Shown here piece after piece: positions 43,841 to 52,113 of a stretch of DNA of 64,000 nt; within the stretch, counting starts at the first letter, position 1; each line of letters starts with the position of its first letter. The notes under the pieces are model-generated. The model made no database searches and was not told the origin of the DNA. It was given only the letters and a program-made list of their open reading frames with translations. The position numbers and the translations under genes were made by a program. The stretch covers positions 124,001 through 188,000 of the forward strand of contig NZ_JACCEM010000001.1 in assembly GCF_013416525.1 (NCBI RefSeq), given 5' to 3'. Source of the DNA: Parapusillimonas granuli (GTDB taxonomy: Bacteria > Pseudomonadota > Gammaproteobacteria > Burkholderiales > Burkholderiaceae_B).

Positions 43841-44586
43841 TACCTGCTCTTGCCAAAGTAGATGGAGATCAGTTCAGGATCGCGCAGCACCTTTTCAGGC
43901 ACGTCTTCCGCGAGTTTCCTGCCCCGGTCCAGGAATGCGATCCGGTCCGCGATTTCCGTCATGACGTCCAGATTGTGTTCAATCAGGCAGATCGTGACGC
44001 CGCGGCGGGTGGCATCGCGCAGCAGCGAGATGAAGCGCGTCCGGGAGTTGACGTCCAGTCCCGAAGCGGGCTCGTCCAGCAGCCAGATGCGCGAACCCGT
44101 GGCGATGATGCGCGCGAGCGACAGGAACTTGGTTTCCGCGTAAGAGAGGTCGATGGCCCTGCTGTCGGCCATGCCCGCCAGGCCCGTCTGCTCCAGCGCC
44201 TCGTCCACCCTGCGCATCCGTTCGCGCTGCGCGGCCCTGCCGCCCGGCTGCCAGAGCCACGAGGACGGCTCGATCGCCACCAGCACGTTGTCGCGCACCG
44301 TCATGTGCGTGAACAGGCGCAGGTCCTGGAAGCTGCGGGCGATGCCCATGCCGGCGATCTGATGCGGCCGCAGGCCGAGTATGGATTTCCCCCGCAGGGA
44401 AATCTGCCCGCTGGACGCCGGCAGGTTGCCCGTGATCAGGTTGAACAGCGTGGTCTTGCCCGCGCCGTTCGGCCCCGCCAGCGCGGTCACGATGCCTTCC
44501 TGAAGATCCATGTCCACCGACTGAACCGCGGCCAGGCCGCCAAAACTGATGCTCACTCCACGCATCGACAGCAATACGTTCGACAT
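43840..44586 (-). CDS. branched-chain-type ABC transporter ATPase (LivG-like)
   Basis: 248 residues. Walker A GPNGAGKTTLFNLITGNLPA, AGMGIARSFQDLRLFTHMTV in the Q-loop region, DLSYAETKFLSLARIIATGS as a divergent signature region lacking a textbook LSGGQ, Walker B LLDEPASGLDVNSRTRF and LIEHNLDVMTEIADRI with the switch histidine. The loss of LSGGQ is unusual for LivG; LSYAET may weaken the site and leave LivF as the main hydrolysing partner. Overlaps livF by one base. Confidence 0.9.
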   Translation of the reverse strand: MSNVLLSMRGVSISFGGLAAVQSVDMDLQEGIVTALAGPNGAGKTTLFNLITGNLPASSGQISLRGKSILGLRPHQIAGMGIARSFQDLRLFTHMTVRDNVLVAIEPSSWLWQPGGRAAQRERMRRVDEALEQTGLAGMADSRAIDLSYAETKFLSLARIIATGSRIWLLDEPASGLDVNSRTRFISLLRDATRRGVTICLIEHNLDVMTEIADRIAFLDRGRKLAEDVPEKVLRDPELISIYFGKSR

Positions 44587-44596
44587 GCGTCGCTCC

Positions 44597-45463
44597 TCAC
44601 AGTTTTCCGGCGATGCCGGAGGGGCGGAAGATCATCAGCAAGGTCATCAACGCACCGTAGATGAACTGCTGGACCGTCCCGATTTCCGTCGGCGGGATGA
44701 AGGGGATGAACGAGAGCAGGGCCGGCAGCGAAAGCAGCACGATGGCGCCGATCAGCGGTCCCGACAGCGTGCCCACGCCTCCGATCACGACCATGGCCAG
44801 CATCAGGATCGACTGCTCGAACGTGAAACTCTCCACGTTGACGAACATCAGGTTGAAAGCGAACAGCGTCCCCGCGACGCCCGCGAAAGCGCAGCCCACG
44901 AACATGGCCAGGGTCTTCAGCTTGGGCACGTTCTTGCCGAAGCTTTCCGCCGCGGTTTCGTTGTCCCGGATGGACATCAACGCACGCCCGAAGCTCAGCC
45001 GCATGAGCCGGCGAATCGCATACAGGACCAGCGCCAGCATGAGGGCGCACACCAGCAGGAATGCGCCGGGCGAGGACACGTCCATGCCGAAGAGCGTGGC
45101 GGGCGGAATGCCGACCAGGCCGCCGTGGCCGCCGGTAAGCGCATGGGCCTCGCTGAACACGGTAACGCCCACCATCTGCAAGCCCAGGGCGGCAGCCACG
45201 AAGTACTCGCCCCGGACACGCAGGGCGGGCACGGCGAGCAGCAGGGAAAAGACGCCGGACGTGGCGGCCGCCGCCAGGCAGGCCAGGACGACGTCCGGGC
45301 TCACCAGCAGGGCGAACTGCGCGCCGGTGTACGCGCCTATGCCGAAGAATATGGCATGCGCCACGCTGAAGATGCCCGCGTAGCCGACCAGCACGTTCAG
45401 GCTGGACGCCGCGATGCCGTAGATGGTGACGAGAGTCAGGATGCTGAATAGGTAATTGATCAT
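44597..45463 (-). CDS. branched-chain-type ABC transporter permease (LivM-like)
   Basis: 288 residues from the ATG of MINYLFSILTLVTIYGIAAS, which overlaps the LivH stop by ATGA; the longer frame merely reads through livH. Multiple membrane helices, GYAGIFSVAHAIFFGIGAYT near the start, and the coupling loop GRALMSIRDNETAAESFGKN. C-terminal IGGVGTLSGPLIGAIVLLSL is typical of LivM. Ten bases upstream of livG. Confidence 0.92.
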   Translation of the reverse strand: MINYLFSILTLVTIYGIAASSLNVLVGYAGIFSVAHAIFFGIGAYTGAQFALLVSPDVVLACLAAAATSGVFSLLLAVPALRVRGEYFVAAALGLQMVGVTVFSEAHALTGGHGGLVGIPPATLFGMDVSSPGAFLLVCALMLALVLYAIRRLMRLSFGRALMSIRDNETAAESFGKNVPKLKTLAMFVGCAFAGVAGTLFAFNLMFVNVESFTFEQSILMLAMVVIGGVGTLSGPLIGAIVLLSLPALLSFIPFIPPTEIGTVQQFIYGALMTLLMIFRPSGIAGKL

Positions 45464-46329
45464 TTTTTTACCGCCATGCCGAAGATGCCGTGAGGACGGA
45501 ACATGATGAAAGCGAACAGGACCAGGAAGCTGACGGCCTCGCTCCATTGAGTGTCGACCACCGTGATGACCAGGTTCTCGACCACCCCCAGGAGCAAGCC
45601 CGCCAGGGCGGCGCCTCGCAGGCTGCCGATACCGCCCACGATGGTGGCCGCGAGGCTGATGAGCATGACGCGGTGGCCGGAAGCCGGCTGGATGCCGATG
45701 GAGACCGCCGTGAAGATGGCCGCCGGCACCACCAGGGCCGAGCCGATCACGAACGCCAGGATGGTCAGGCGCCTGGAGTCCAGGCCGAACGACTCGAGCA
45801 GGGCCGGATTCTCGGACAGCGCGCGCAGCCCCAGGCCCGCGTTCCGGCGGTCCAGGAACAGGACCACGCAAGCGAACACGACGGCCGCCACGACGATGGA
45901 CACCGCCAGAATGGGCGCCAGATACAGATCGGGCAGCGTTTCCCTGGCCATGGTGAGCGGCGTGCTGACCGTGACCGATCCGCGCCCGAAGAAGTACTGG
46001 ACCAGGCTCTGCACCGAAATGCTCACGCCGAAGGCGGCCACGAACACCGTGAAGAACGAGCCTTCGCTGCGTTGGATGGGCCGATAGACGTACAGGGCCA
46101 TGGCCACGCCGAACGCGATCGCGGTCGCGAACGCGGCGAGCGTCGCCCAGGGCCACCACACCCCCAGCTGATGCAGCTCGTAATACGTATAGCCGGCAAT
46201 GATGAAGGTCGCCCCGTGCGCGACGTGAAATATCTTGGTCGCGCCGAAGATCAGCGCAAAGCCCGCCGCGGTCAGCGCATACAGGATTCCCGTCTGGATT
46301 CCCGATGCCAGAAGTTGAAGAAACAGCAT
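45460..46329 (-). CDS. branched-chain-type ABC transporter permease (LivH-like)
   Basis: 289 residues, strongly hydrophobic. MLFLQLLASGIQTGILYALT and AAGFALIFGATKIFHVAHGA open the protein, FLDRRNAGLGLRALSENPAL is the coupling region, and LAATIVGGIGSLRGAALAGL the conserved C-terminal loop. Forms the membrane channel with LivM. Separated by 74 bases from the receptor gene ahead of it, so both are probably on one transcript. Confidence 0.92.
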   Translation of the reverse strand: MLFLQLLASGIQTGILYALTAAGFALIFGATKIFHVAHGATFIIAGYTYYELHQLGVWWPWATLAAFATAIAFGVAMALYVYRPIQRSEGSFFTVFVAAFGVSISVQSLVQYFFGRGSVTVSTPLTMARETLPDLYLAPILAVSIVVAAVVFACVVLFLDRRNAGLGLRALSENPALLESFGLDSRRLTILAFVIGSALVVPAAIFTAVSIGIQPASGHRVMLISLAATIVGGIGSLRGAALAGLLLGVVENLVITVVDTQWSEAVSFLVLFAFIMFRPHGIFGMAVKK

Positions 46330-46403
46330 AATGAATTCGACCCAAATGATGGAACAGAAATTGGGCTGCGCATCGGCGCAGCCGATGGCGGCCGGCCGGT
46401 TGC

Positions 46404-47561
46404 CTACTTGATCTTTTCCGTCACGCCGTTCTTGATGCGGTTGATCTGCATGGCCGTGGTCACCGTGCTGTCGCGGAATCGCGCTTCGCCGCCCGCCAGG
46501 GAATACTTGCCCACGCGCTCCAGCTCTTCAAGCAGATTCGCCCCCGTCGCCGGCTTGCCGGCCTGCTCCAGGCCGCGCAGCAGATAGCCATACAGCAGCG
46601 CGCCGTTGTAGTAGTTCAAGCCATAGGTCGTCGGTTCGGTGCCGTAGGCTTTGCGCCAGTCGTCCACGAAGCGCTTCATCGTGGGCTCCGAAGACGCCCA
46701 GTCGGCGGCCTGGCTGGTGAATATCAGGCCATCGCTTTCCGGCAGCTTCGAAATGGACGGAAAGTTGGCCACGCCGTACGTGATGAGCTGGGTGTTCAGG
46801 CCTCCGTCGCGCACTTGCTTGATGATGTGCGAAATCTGGGTGATGTTGGGGCTCGCGATGTAGATGACTTCCGGGTTGTCGTTGCGCAGGCGCGCGATGA
46901 TGGGCGAGAACTGCTGCAGGTCGGGCGTCACGCTATATGAGGACACCAGCTCGCCGCCCACGCCCGGCAGGCCTTTCTTCAATTCGCTCAAGATGCCCTG
47001 GCCCAGCGGGTCGTCGACGTAGATAGTCGCTATCCTTTTGATCTTCTGTTCGCCCAGCCATGGAATCAGGAACTCGACCTCCTGGTTCGCCAGCGGAATG
47101 ATGTTCCAGAAGTACCTGGACAATGACGCCAGGTCGGGCCCCACCGCGCCGCCGTTCACCATCAGCACCTTGGCGCGGTCGCCGATGGGCGCCGCCGCCT
47201 TCGATACGCCCGTGAAGCCGACGAGTGCGTAGGGCACTTTCTCCACGTTCACCAACCGGGACATGCCCACCGCGCCTCCCTGCGGCGTGCCGAGGCTGTC
47301 GGTGGGCTTGACGCTTATTTTTCCTTTCAGCCATTTGTCGTCCTCCAGGTGCTTCAGCGCGAGGTCCACGGCGTTGGAATAGATGGCCCCGGCCTCGGCG
47401 TTCGGGCCGGACATCGGGAACAGCGTTCCCAATGTATAGCTCTGCGCCCAGGCGGCCGCGGGCGCCGCCACCGCCAGGACCAGTCCCGCGAGCGCGGCGG
47501 CGACTCCGCGCCTGGAAGCATGCCGCTTGCCGTCCATCGTATATTGCCATGTCGTTTTCAT
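46404..47561 (-). CDS. Liv-type periplasmic receptor (ABC transporter, amino-acid/aromatic acid type)
   Basis: 385 residues from the ATG behind AAGGAGACTGACA; an ATG ten codons earlier overlaps that site. A long N-region is followed by a signal segment VAAALAGLVLAVAAPAAAWA. Mature QSYTLGTLFPMSGPNAEAGA and LINVEKVPYALVGFTGVSKA-like text (here VEKVPYALVGFTGVSKAAAP) identify the periplasmic-binding family I. Paralogous to the receptor at 49562-50686. Lies immediately ahead of livHMGF, so it is the cognate receptor. Confidence 0.92.
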   Translation of the reverse strand: MKTTWQYTMDGKRHASRRGVAAALAGLVLAVAAPAAAWAQSYTLGTLFPMSGPNAEAGAIYSNAVDLALKHLEDDKWLKGKISVKPTDSLGTPQGGAVGMSRLVNVEKVPYALVGFTGVSKAAAPIGDRAKVLMVNGGAVGPDLASLSRYFWNIIPLANQEVEFLIPWLGEQKIKRIATIYVDDPLGQGILSELKKGLPGVGGELVSSYSVTPDLQQFSPIIARLRNDNPEVIYIASPNITQISHIIKQVRDGGLNTQLITYGVANFPSISKLPESDGLIFTSQAADWASSEPTMKRFVDDWRKAYGTEPTTYGLNYYNGALLYGYLLRGLEQAGKPATGANLLEELERVGKYSLAGGEARFRDSTVTTAMQINRIKNGVTEKIK

Positions 47562-47600
47562 TGTCAGTCTCCTTGAGTTGGTGGATGTCACTGCTTGCGA

Positions 47601-48260
47601 TCAGTCAAACCGCAGCTCGGCTTCGGTTTGACTGATCAGATGGTCCTGCGTTACGCCAGGCGCCATGTCTATCACCCGGAAATGGGTTTGGCGCACGTCC
47701 AGCACGGCCAGGTTGGTGTATACGCGATCCACCGACCCGAATGCGGTCAGCGGATAGCGGCACTCGTTCACCAGCCGCGGCTGGCCCTGCTTGTTCACAT
47801 GCTCCATGAGCACCCAAAGGCGCTTCGCCCCGACCGCGAGGTCCATGGCGCCGCCCACGGCGGGCGCCGTGTCGTCCCGGGACAAGGCCCAGTTCGCGAT
47901 GTCGCCGCGAGCGCTCACGTCGTAGGCGCCGAGTACGCAGAGGTCCAGGTGCCCGCCCCGTATCATCGAGAAGCTGTCCGCATGATGCACGAAGCAGCCG
48001 CCCGGCCGCAGCGTCACGTATTGCTTCCCGGCGTTGATGAGCCAGGGCTCGATGCGTTCCGGATCGGGCGCCGGGCCCACCCCGACCACGCCGTTCTCGG
48101 CGTGAAAGATGACTTCCTTGCCGGCGGGCACGTGATTGGCGATGAGCGTGGGAATACCGATGCCCAGGTTCACGAACCAGCCCTCCTGGATGTCCCGCGC
48201 GGCGCGCCGGGCCATCTGGTCGCGCGTCCAGGGCTGAACTTGCGCTGCTATCGTCGACAT
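47601..48260 (-). CDS. 3-oxoacid CoA-transferase subunit B (PcaJ/ScoB-like)
   Basis: 219 residues from MSTIAAQVQPWTRDQMARRA; the longer frame upstream has no start signal. VNLGIGIPTLIANHVPAGKE, then IFHAENGVVGVGPAPDPERI with the catalytic glutamate (ENG motif), GGHLDLCVLGAYDVSARGDI and GAMDLAVGAKRLWVLMEHVN. Carries the glutamate that forms the covalent CoA intermediate. Pairs with the A subunit 23 bases upstream. Activates a 3-oxo acid, such as 3-oxoadipate, using succinyl-CoA or acetyl-CoA. Confidence 0.92.
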   Translation of the reverse strand: MSTIAAQVQPWTRDQMARRAARDIQEGWFVNLGIGIPTLIANHVPAGKEVIFHAENGVVGVGPAPDPERIEPWLINAGKQYVTLRPGGCFVHHADSFSMIRGGHLDLCVLGAYDVSARGDIANWALSRDDTAPAVGGAMDLAVGAKRLWVLMEHVNKQGQPRLVNECRYPLTAFGSVDRVYTNLAVLDVRQTHFRVIDMAPGVTQDHLISQTEAELRFD

Positions 48261-48283
48261 AATGATTCCGCTTCCTGTCAGTT

Positions 48284-48964
48284 CTAGAGTTGAGGGGCGC
48301 CATAAGGCAGATGAACCACGCGGTCCACGAAGACGCCCGGCGTCACCACCGCTTCGGGATCCATCTCGCCCAGCTCCGCCACATGCTGCGTCTGGGCGAT
48401 CGTCAGCGTGGCCGCCATCGCGCATACCGGGTTGAAATTCCGACCGGACTGCTTGTAGGTCAGGTTGCCCCATCGGTCGGCCCGCCAGGCCTCGATCAGG
48501 GCGACGTCGCCATGCAAGGCCTCTTCCAGCACATATCGGCGTCCGTTGAATACGCGCACCTCCTTTTCGGCCGACAACATGGTGTCCACGCCGGTGGGCG
48601 TGAAGAACGCCGGGATGCCCGCGCCCGCCGCCCGCATCCGCTCGGCGAGCGTACCTTGCGGAACGAGCTCCAGCTCGATTTCGCGATTCTTGTATAGGGT
48701 CTCGAATATCGTCGACCCGGCTATCCGCGGGAAGCTGCATATCAGGCGGCGCACGCGCCGCTCTTCCAGCAGGCGGGCCAGGCCCACGCGGCCGTAGCCG
48801 GCGTTGTTCGCCACCACGGTCAGGTCGCGCGCGCCTTGTTCGATCAAGCCTTCGATCAGATGAACCGATTGGCCCACCGCGCCAAACCCGCCCAGAAGCA
48901 CGGTGGATCCATCCTGGATTCCCGCCAATGCCTCCGCGACGGAACTCACAAACTTTGAAATCAT
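48284..48964 (-). CDS. 3-oxoacid CoA-transferase subunit A (PcaI/ScoA-like)
   Basis: 226 residues. AEALAGIQDGSTVLLGGFGA, LTVVANNAGYGRVGLARLL, LELVPQGTLAERMRAAGAGI, PAFFTPTGVDTMLSAEKEVR and ALIEAWRADRWGNLTYKQSG are the standard CoA-binding and interface blocks of alpha subunits. First gene of its operon; a composite palindrome at 48982-49009 lies 17 bases upstream of the ATG. Confidence 0.93.
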   Translation of the reverse strand: MISKFVSSVAEALAGIQDGSTVLLGGFGAVGQSVHLIEGLIEQGARDLTVVANNAGYGRVGLARLLEERRVRRLICSFPRIAGSTIFETLYKNREIELELVPQGTLAERMRAAGAGIPAFFTPTGVDTMLSAEKEVRVFNGRRYVLEEALHGDVALIEAWRADRWGNLTYKQSGRNFNPVCAMAATLTIAQTQHVAELGEMDPEAVVTPGVFVDRVVHLPYGAPQL

Positions 48965-48981
48965 TATTTATCCGCCAGAAA

Positions 48982-49009
48982 GTCCGTAATACGGACATTT
49001 GTCCGATAT
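48982..49009. promoter_or_regulatory. composite operator, probable IclR-family site, copy 1
   Basis: GTCCGTAATACGGAC (48982-48996, a near-perfect palindrome) followed after ATTT by GTCCGATAT (49001-49009). The same arrangement, palindrome plus a third half-site at identical spacing, occurs at 53362-53389 and nowhere else I could find. It lies just ahead of the CoA-transferase operon, overlapping where the promoter should be. Confidence 0.75.
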
Positions 49010-49062
49010 GTTGAAAAAATAAAAAGCGCTCAGATGCCTGTTCCCGGTGCCCGCATACGGTG

Positions 49063-49527
49063 TCATTCGAACACGGAGGACGCAGGCCGGGTGCCGGTGT
49101 AACCCTCCGACAAAGGGCTGTAAAAATAAAACGTGATCTTGCGCGACTTGAATTTCCATTGGCCCGCCTCGCGCACGCACACGTCATCGTAGTGGCCCGC
49201 GGACACGTACGAAACGCCATCGGTCACCGAAATGTATTCCATGGAGATCCGGCCGGTGGCGATGTCTCCATCGATGTCGATGGTGCCGTTGGTGCAAAAA
49301 TGCCAGAAACGCTGGGCGACGCGCGGCACATCCTGCGAGAAGAATGCCATCAGGGCGTCCCTGCCCTGGACTTTGTTCAGCCCTTCGAAAACGCCGTCTT
49401 CGGTAAAGAGCCCGACAAAGGCTTCCCATTCCATGTCGTCCAGCAGATGGCAATAGCGCGCCCGCAGTTGCCCGATGGCCAGTTCGTCTTCGATCCGTTG
49501 TATGCGTTGTTCAATGCCTGGACTCAT
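49063..49527 (-). CDS. NTF2-like / SnoaL-like protein (nuclear transport factor 2 fold)
   Basis: 154 residues with an alpha+beta-barrel pattern: IQRIEDELAIGQLRARYCHL, DDMEWEAFVGLFTEDGVFEG, LMAFFSQDVPRVAQRFWHFC, then strands with TIDIDGDIATGRISMEYISV and YDDVCVREAGQWKFKSRKIT. Members include ketosteroid-isomerase-like and ring-hydroxylating dioxygenase beta-like proteins, dehydratases and lyases. No catalytic residue can be assigned with certainty. Lies 34 bases downstream of the second Liv-type receptor and ends before the operator of the CoA-transferase operon. Confidence 0.85.
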   Translation of the reverse strand: MSPGIEQRIQRIEDELAIGQLRARYCHLLDDMEWEAFVGLFTEDGVFEGLNKVQGRDALMAFFSQDVPRVAQRFWHFCTNGTIDIDGDIATGRISMEYISVTDGVSYVSAGHYDDVCVREAGQWKFKSRKITFYFYSPLSEGYTGTRPASSVFE

Positions 49528-49561
49528 GCTTCATCTCCCGATACTTGCGTTCGCCGTCCGA

Positions 49562-50686
49562 TCAGCCTACGACCTTCATTTCACGCGCCACGACCTGGTT
49601 GATCTGGATCGGCATGGTGGACGTGCCGTTGTCGTTGAACGCAATGTCGCCGCCCGCCAGCTTGAAGGTCCGGATGCGCAGCATGGCCGCCCGCATGGTG
49701 TCGCCGTTCACATCCTGCCCGGTCTTTTCGAGCTCGGCCAGCAGCTGCGCATACAGCATGGCGCCGTTGTAATAGTTCTGCGCATAGCTGCTCGGATCGC
49801 GCTTGTATTTCTCGCGCCAGGCGGAGATGAATCGCGATGTGATCGGGTCGGAGCGCGTCAGGTCGTTCAGCTGCGTGGTGAAGATCAGCCCTTCGGATTC
49901 GGGCAGGTTGATGACCGAGGGAAGGCTGCCGATCGAGTAGGTCAACAGCTGTTGATTCAGGCCGGCGTCGCGCAGCTGCTTGATGATCTGCAGCTGCTGC
50001 GAACCGTAGCTGGCAAAATAGATCGCATCGGCATTGGTTTGCCGGATCTGGGCGGCAATGGCCGAAAACTGCTCCATGCCCGGCGGCACGCTATAGGATC
50101 CGACCAGTTCGCCGCCCACCTTCGGCAGCCCCGACTTCAGCTGGCGCAGCACGGCGGCGCCCAGGGGATCGTCCACGTACACCAGCGCCACACGCGTCTT
50201 GCCCTGCTTCTTCAACCACTGCAGCGCGGGCGGGATCTCCTGGTCGGCCAGCGGGATCAGGTTCCAGAAGTACGGAGACATTTCGGCCAGCTCGGGGCTG
50301 ACCCCGCCGCCGTTGACCATGACGACCTTCTTCCTGGCCCCGATGGGCGCGGCCGCCTTGGACACGCCCGTGACGCCCACCAGCACGAACGGCGCGTTGT
50401 CCACGTTCACCAGGCGCGACATGCCCACCGCGCCGCCCTGGGGCGTGGCCAGGCTGTCCTGTGCCTTGAGCACCATGGGCCGGGACAGCATCTTGTCTGC
50501 GGCGATGTGCTCGAGCGCGAGCGTGACGCCGTTGGTGAATACCGTGCCGAGCTCGGCCACCGAGCCCGACATGGGAAACAGCGTGCCCAGCACGTAGCTG
50601 CCGCCGGCCTGGGCCTTGACGTTGAATGACGACAGGGCGGCAAGGCCTGCCGCCGCCTTGATGAGGGATCTGCGCGTATTGTCCAT
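49562..50686 (-). CDS. Liv-type periplasmic receptor, second copy
   Basis: 374 residues from the ATG behind AAGGAGATAAA. The N-terminus RRSLIKAAAGLAALSSFNVK has a twin-arginine-like signal. GGSYVLGTLFPMSGSVAELG, LVNVDNAPFVLVGVTGVSKA, LIPLADQEIPPALQWLKKQG and FSAIAAQIRQTNADAIYFAS are shared with the receptor at 46404-47561. No permease genes of its own, so it probably feeds the LivHMGF complex with a second ligand. Located between the IclR and NTF2-like genes. Confidence 0.92.
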   Translation of the reverse strand: MDNTRRSLIKAAAGLAALSSFNVKAQAGGSYVLGTLFPMSGSVAELGTVFTNGVTLALEHIAADKMLSRPMVLKAQDSLATPQGGAVGMSRLVNVDNAPFVLVGVTGVSKAAAPIGARKKVVMVNGGGVSPELAEMSPYFWNLIPLADQEIPPALQWLKKQGKTRVALVYVDDPLGAAVLRQLKSGLPKVGGELVGSYSVPPGMEQFSAIAAQIRQTNADAIYFASYGSQQLQIIKQLRDAGLNQQLLTYSIGSLPSVINLPESEGLIFTTQLNDLTRSDPITSRFISAWREKYKRDPSSYAQNYYNGAMLYAQLLAELEKTGQDVNGDTMRAAMLRIRTFKLAGGDIAFNDNGTSTMPIQINQVVAREMKVVG

Positions 50687-50711
50687 TTTATCTCCTTGGG
50701 CCATGGGCCTC

Positions 50712-51473
50712 TCAATCGCGTTCCAGGGCGTACCCTATTTTTTTGGCTTTTTCCTGCAGTATCGGCAGGTAACGCTCGATCATCATCTCGCCGGACATCT
50801 TGCCGGCGAATGAAACCACGTTGATGGCGGCGATCACCGCCGAATGCTTGTCTCGTATGGGAACGGACAGCGAACGCACGCCGAGCTCCAGCGCGCCGTC
50901 GCTGAGCGCATAGCCGTCCTTGCGGGCGGCCTGCACGATTTTCTTCAGCTTGCGCTTGTCCGAGATGGTGTTCGGCGTGTATTTGACCAATTCGTTGCGC
51001 GCCAGCCAGGCGTCCAGTTCCGCGTCGGTGTATCCGCTGAGCAGCACCAGGCCCATCGAAGTGGAATGGGCCGGCAAGCGGGTACCGATTTCGATGCGAT
51101 TGGAATAGATGCGGTACTTTTCCACCCGGGCCACATAGACGATCTCGCTGTCGTCGAGCACCGCCATGGAAGAGGTTTCGTCCAATGCGTCCGTCAGTGC
51201 CTGGATGTGCGAATAAGCGGCCTCGCCCAAACCGAAAGTAGCCAGGTAGTTGCTGCTGAACTTCAGCACTTTGTGCGTCAGCCAGTAGTGCTTTTCGTCC
51301 GTCGCAATGTAGCCGAGCTTGCATAGCGTCAACAGGAACCGCCTCGCGGTGCCGCGGGTCAGGTCGGTGCGCTGCGCCACTTCGGTCAGCGTCATCTTTT
51401 CGTGGCCTTTTCCAAAGCAGCTCATCACAGCCAGGCCTCTTGCCAGCGAATTGACGAAATCCGGGTCGCTCAT
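50712..51473 (-). CDS. IclR-family transcriptional regulator
   Basis: 253 residues from MSDPDFVNSLARGLAVMSCF. Winged helix MTLTEVAQRTDLTRGTARRF LLTLCKLGYI region (recognition helix TRGTARRFLLTL), then the effector domain with IYSNRIEIGTRLPAHSTSMG, LVLLSGYTDAELDAWLARNE and LELGVRSLSVPIRDKHSAVI. Resembles PcaR/PobR-type regulators of aromatic acid catabolism. Embedded in the pathway cluster it probably controls through the two GTCCGTA palindromes at 48982 and 53362. Confidence 0.92.
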   Translation of the reverse strand: MSDPDFVNSLARGLAVMSCFGKGHEKMTLTEVAQRTDLTRGTARRFLLTLCKLGYIATDEKHYWLTHKVLKFSSNYLATFGLGEAAYSHIQALTDALDETSSMAVLDDSEIVYVARVEKYRIYSNRIEIGTRLPAHSTSMGLVLLSGYTDAELDAWLARNELVKYTPNTISDKRKLKKIVQAARKDGYALSDGALELGVRSLSVPIRDKHSAVIAAINVVSFAGKMSGEMMIERYLPILQEKAKKIGYALERD

Positions 51474-51510
51474 TTTTTGTTCTCCGTGTATGGAATCGGC
51501 GGCAAAGTTA

Positions 51511-52113
51511 CTACTCTTTGGTTTCCGGCGCACGATACCACTTGGGAAAATGCTCGCGCACGAGCGTCCCCGAGTCTCGGTATGCATGGCAGGCGCCCAG
51601 CTGCAACGGTTTGTCGGTCTCCTTCGCAGGCAACAGGCCCGCCGTCGTCTGCACCGCGACGGTGGCCAGGTTGCCGACCAGCTCGGTGATGTGCGTACAG
51701 CCCCTGGCGCCCCCCACCACCTTTGCCAGCTCGCCCCGGAAGCCGGCCTGGATCCGAAGGCCCACCAGGCCCGCATAGACCGGCGCGACGGACCCGCAGT
51801 CGGGGTTGTAGGGCGCCGCCAGCGTGACGGCCTCGGCCGCGCGGATGGTCAGCGTGTCGTCCACGGTGATGCGCAGCTTCATGCTGTGGATGGGGGTGTG
51901 GGCCGGATGCACGTGGGTTTTCAACACATGGTCGACCGCTTTGACGTCCTGGATCTCGCCTTCGATGTCCCATAGGCCGTCGCTGCGCCGATACCCGTCG
52001 ATGACGATGGTGCGCCTGTGTATTTTCTTGCGGCTCACGCCGGGCTCCGCGCTCTTCTGCGCGAGGCCGGGCGGCAGGGGCGCTGCTTCTTTCATGGGTG
52101 CATCCCCGCTCAT
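51511..52113 (-). CDS. DUF2889-family protein
   Basis: 200 residues. KKIHRRTIVIDGYRRSDGLW with DIEGEIQDVKAVD and VHPAHTPIHSMKLRITVDDT is the recognisable DUF2889 pattern. A possible conserved site is GARGCTHITELVGNLATVAV, rich in Cys/His. Function unknown; this family tends to sit in aromatic and CoA-linked catabolic clusters. Abuts the MBL hydrolase gene with no gap, so the two are certainly co-transcribed. Confidence 0.82.
   Translation of the reverse strand: MSGDAPMKEAAPLPPGLAQKSAEPGVSRKKIHRRTIVIDGYRRSDGLWDIEGEIQDVKAVDHVLKTHVHPAHTPIHSMKLRITVDDTLTIRAAEAVTLAAPYNPDCGSVAPVYAGLVGLRIQAGFRGELAKVVGGARGCTHITELVGNLATVAVQTTAGLLPAKETDKPLQLGACHAYRDSGTLVREHFPKWYRAPETKE

Noticed and set aside
44597-46345. 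A 582-codon permease-like open frame
   Set aside because: The N-terminal half is an antisense-like shadow of LivH in another frame (rich in Arg/Gly/His). Only the part from 45463 down is LivM.
47601-49220. A 539-codon open frame around CoA-transferase subunit B
   Set aside because: Only the last 219 codons match the family; the rest is the wrong frame of subunit A and the NTF2-like gene.
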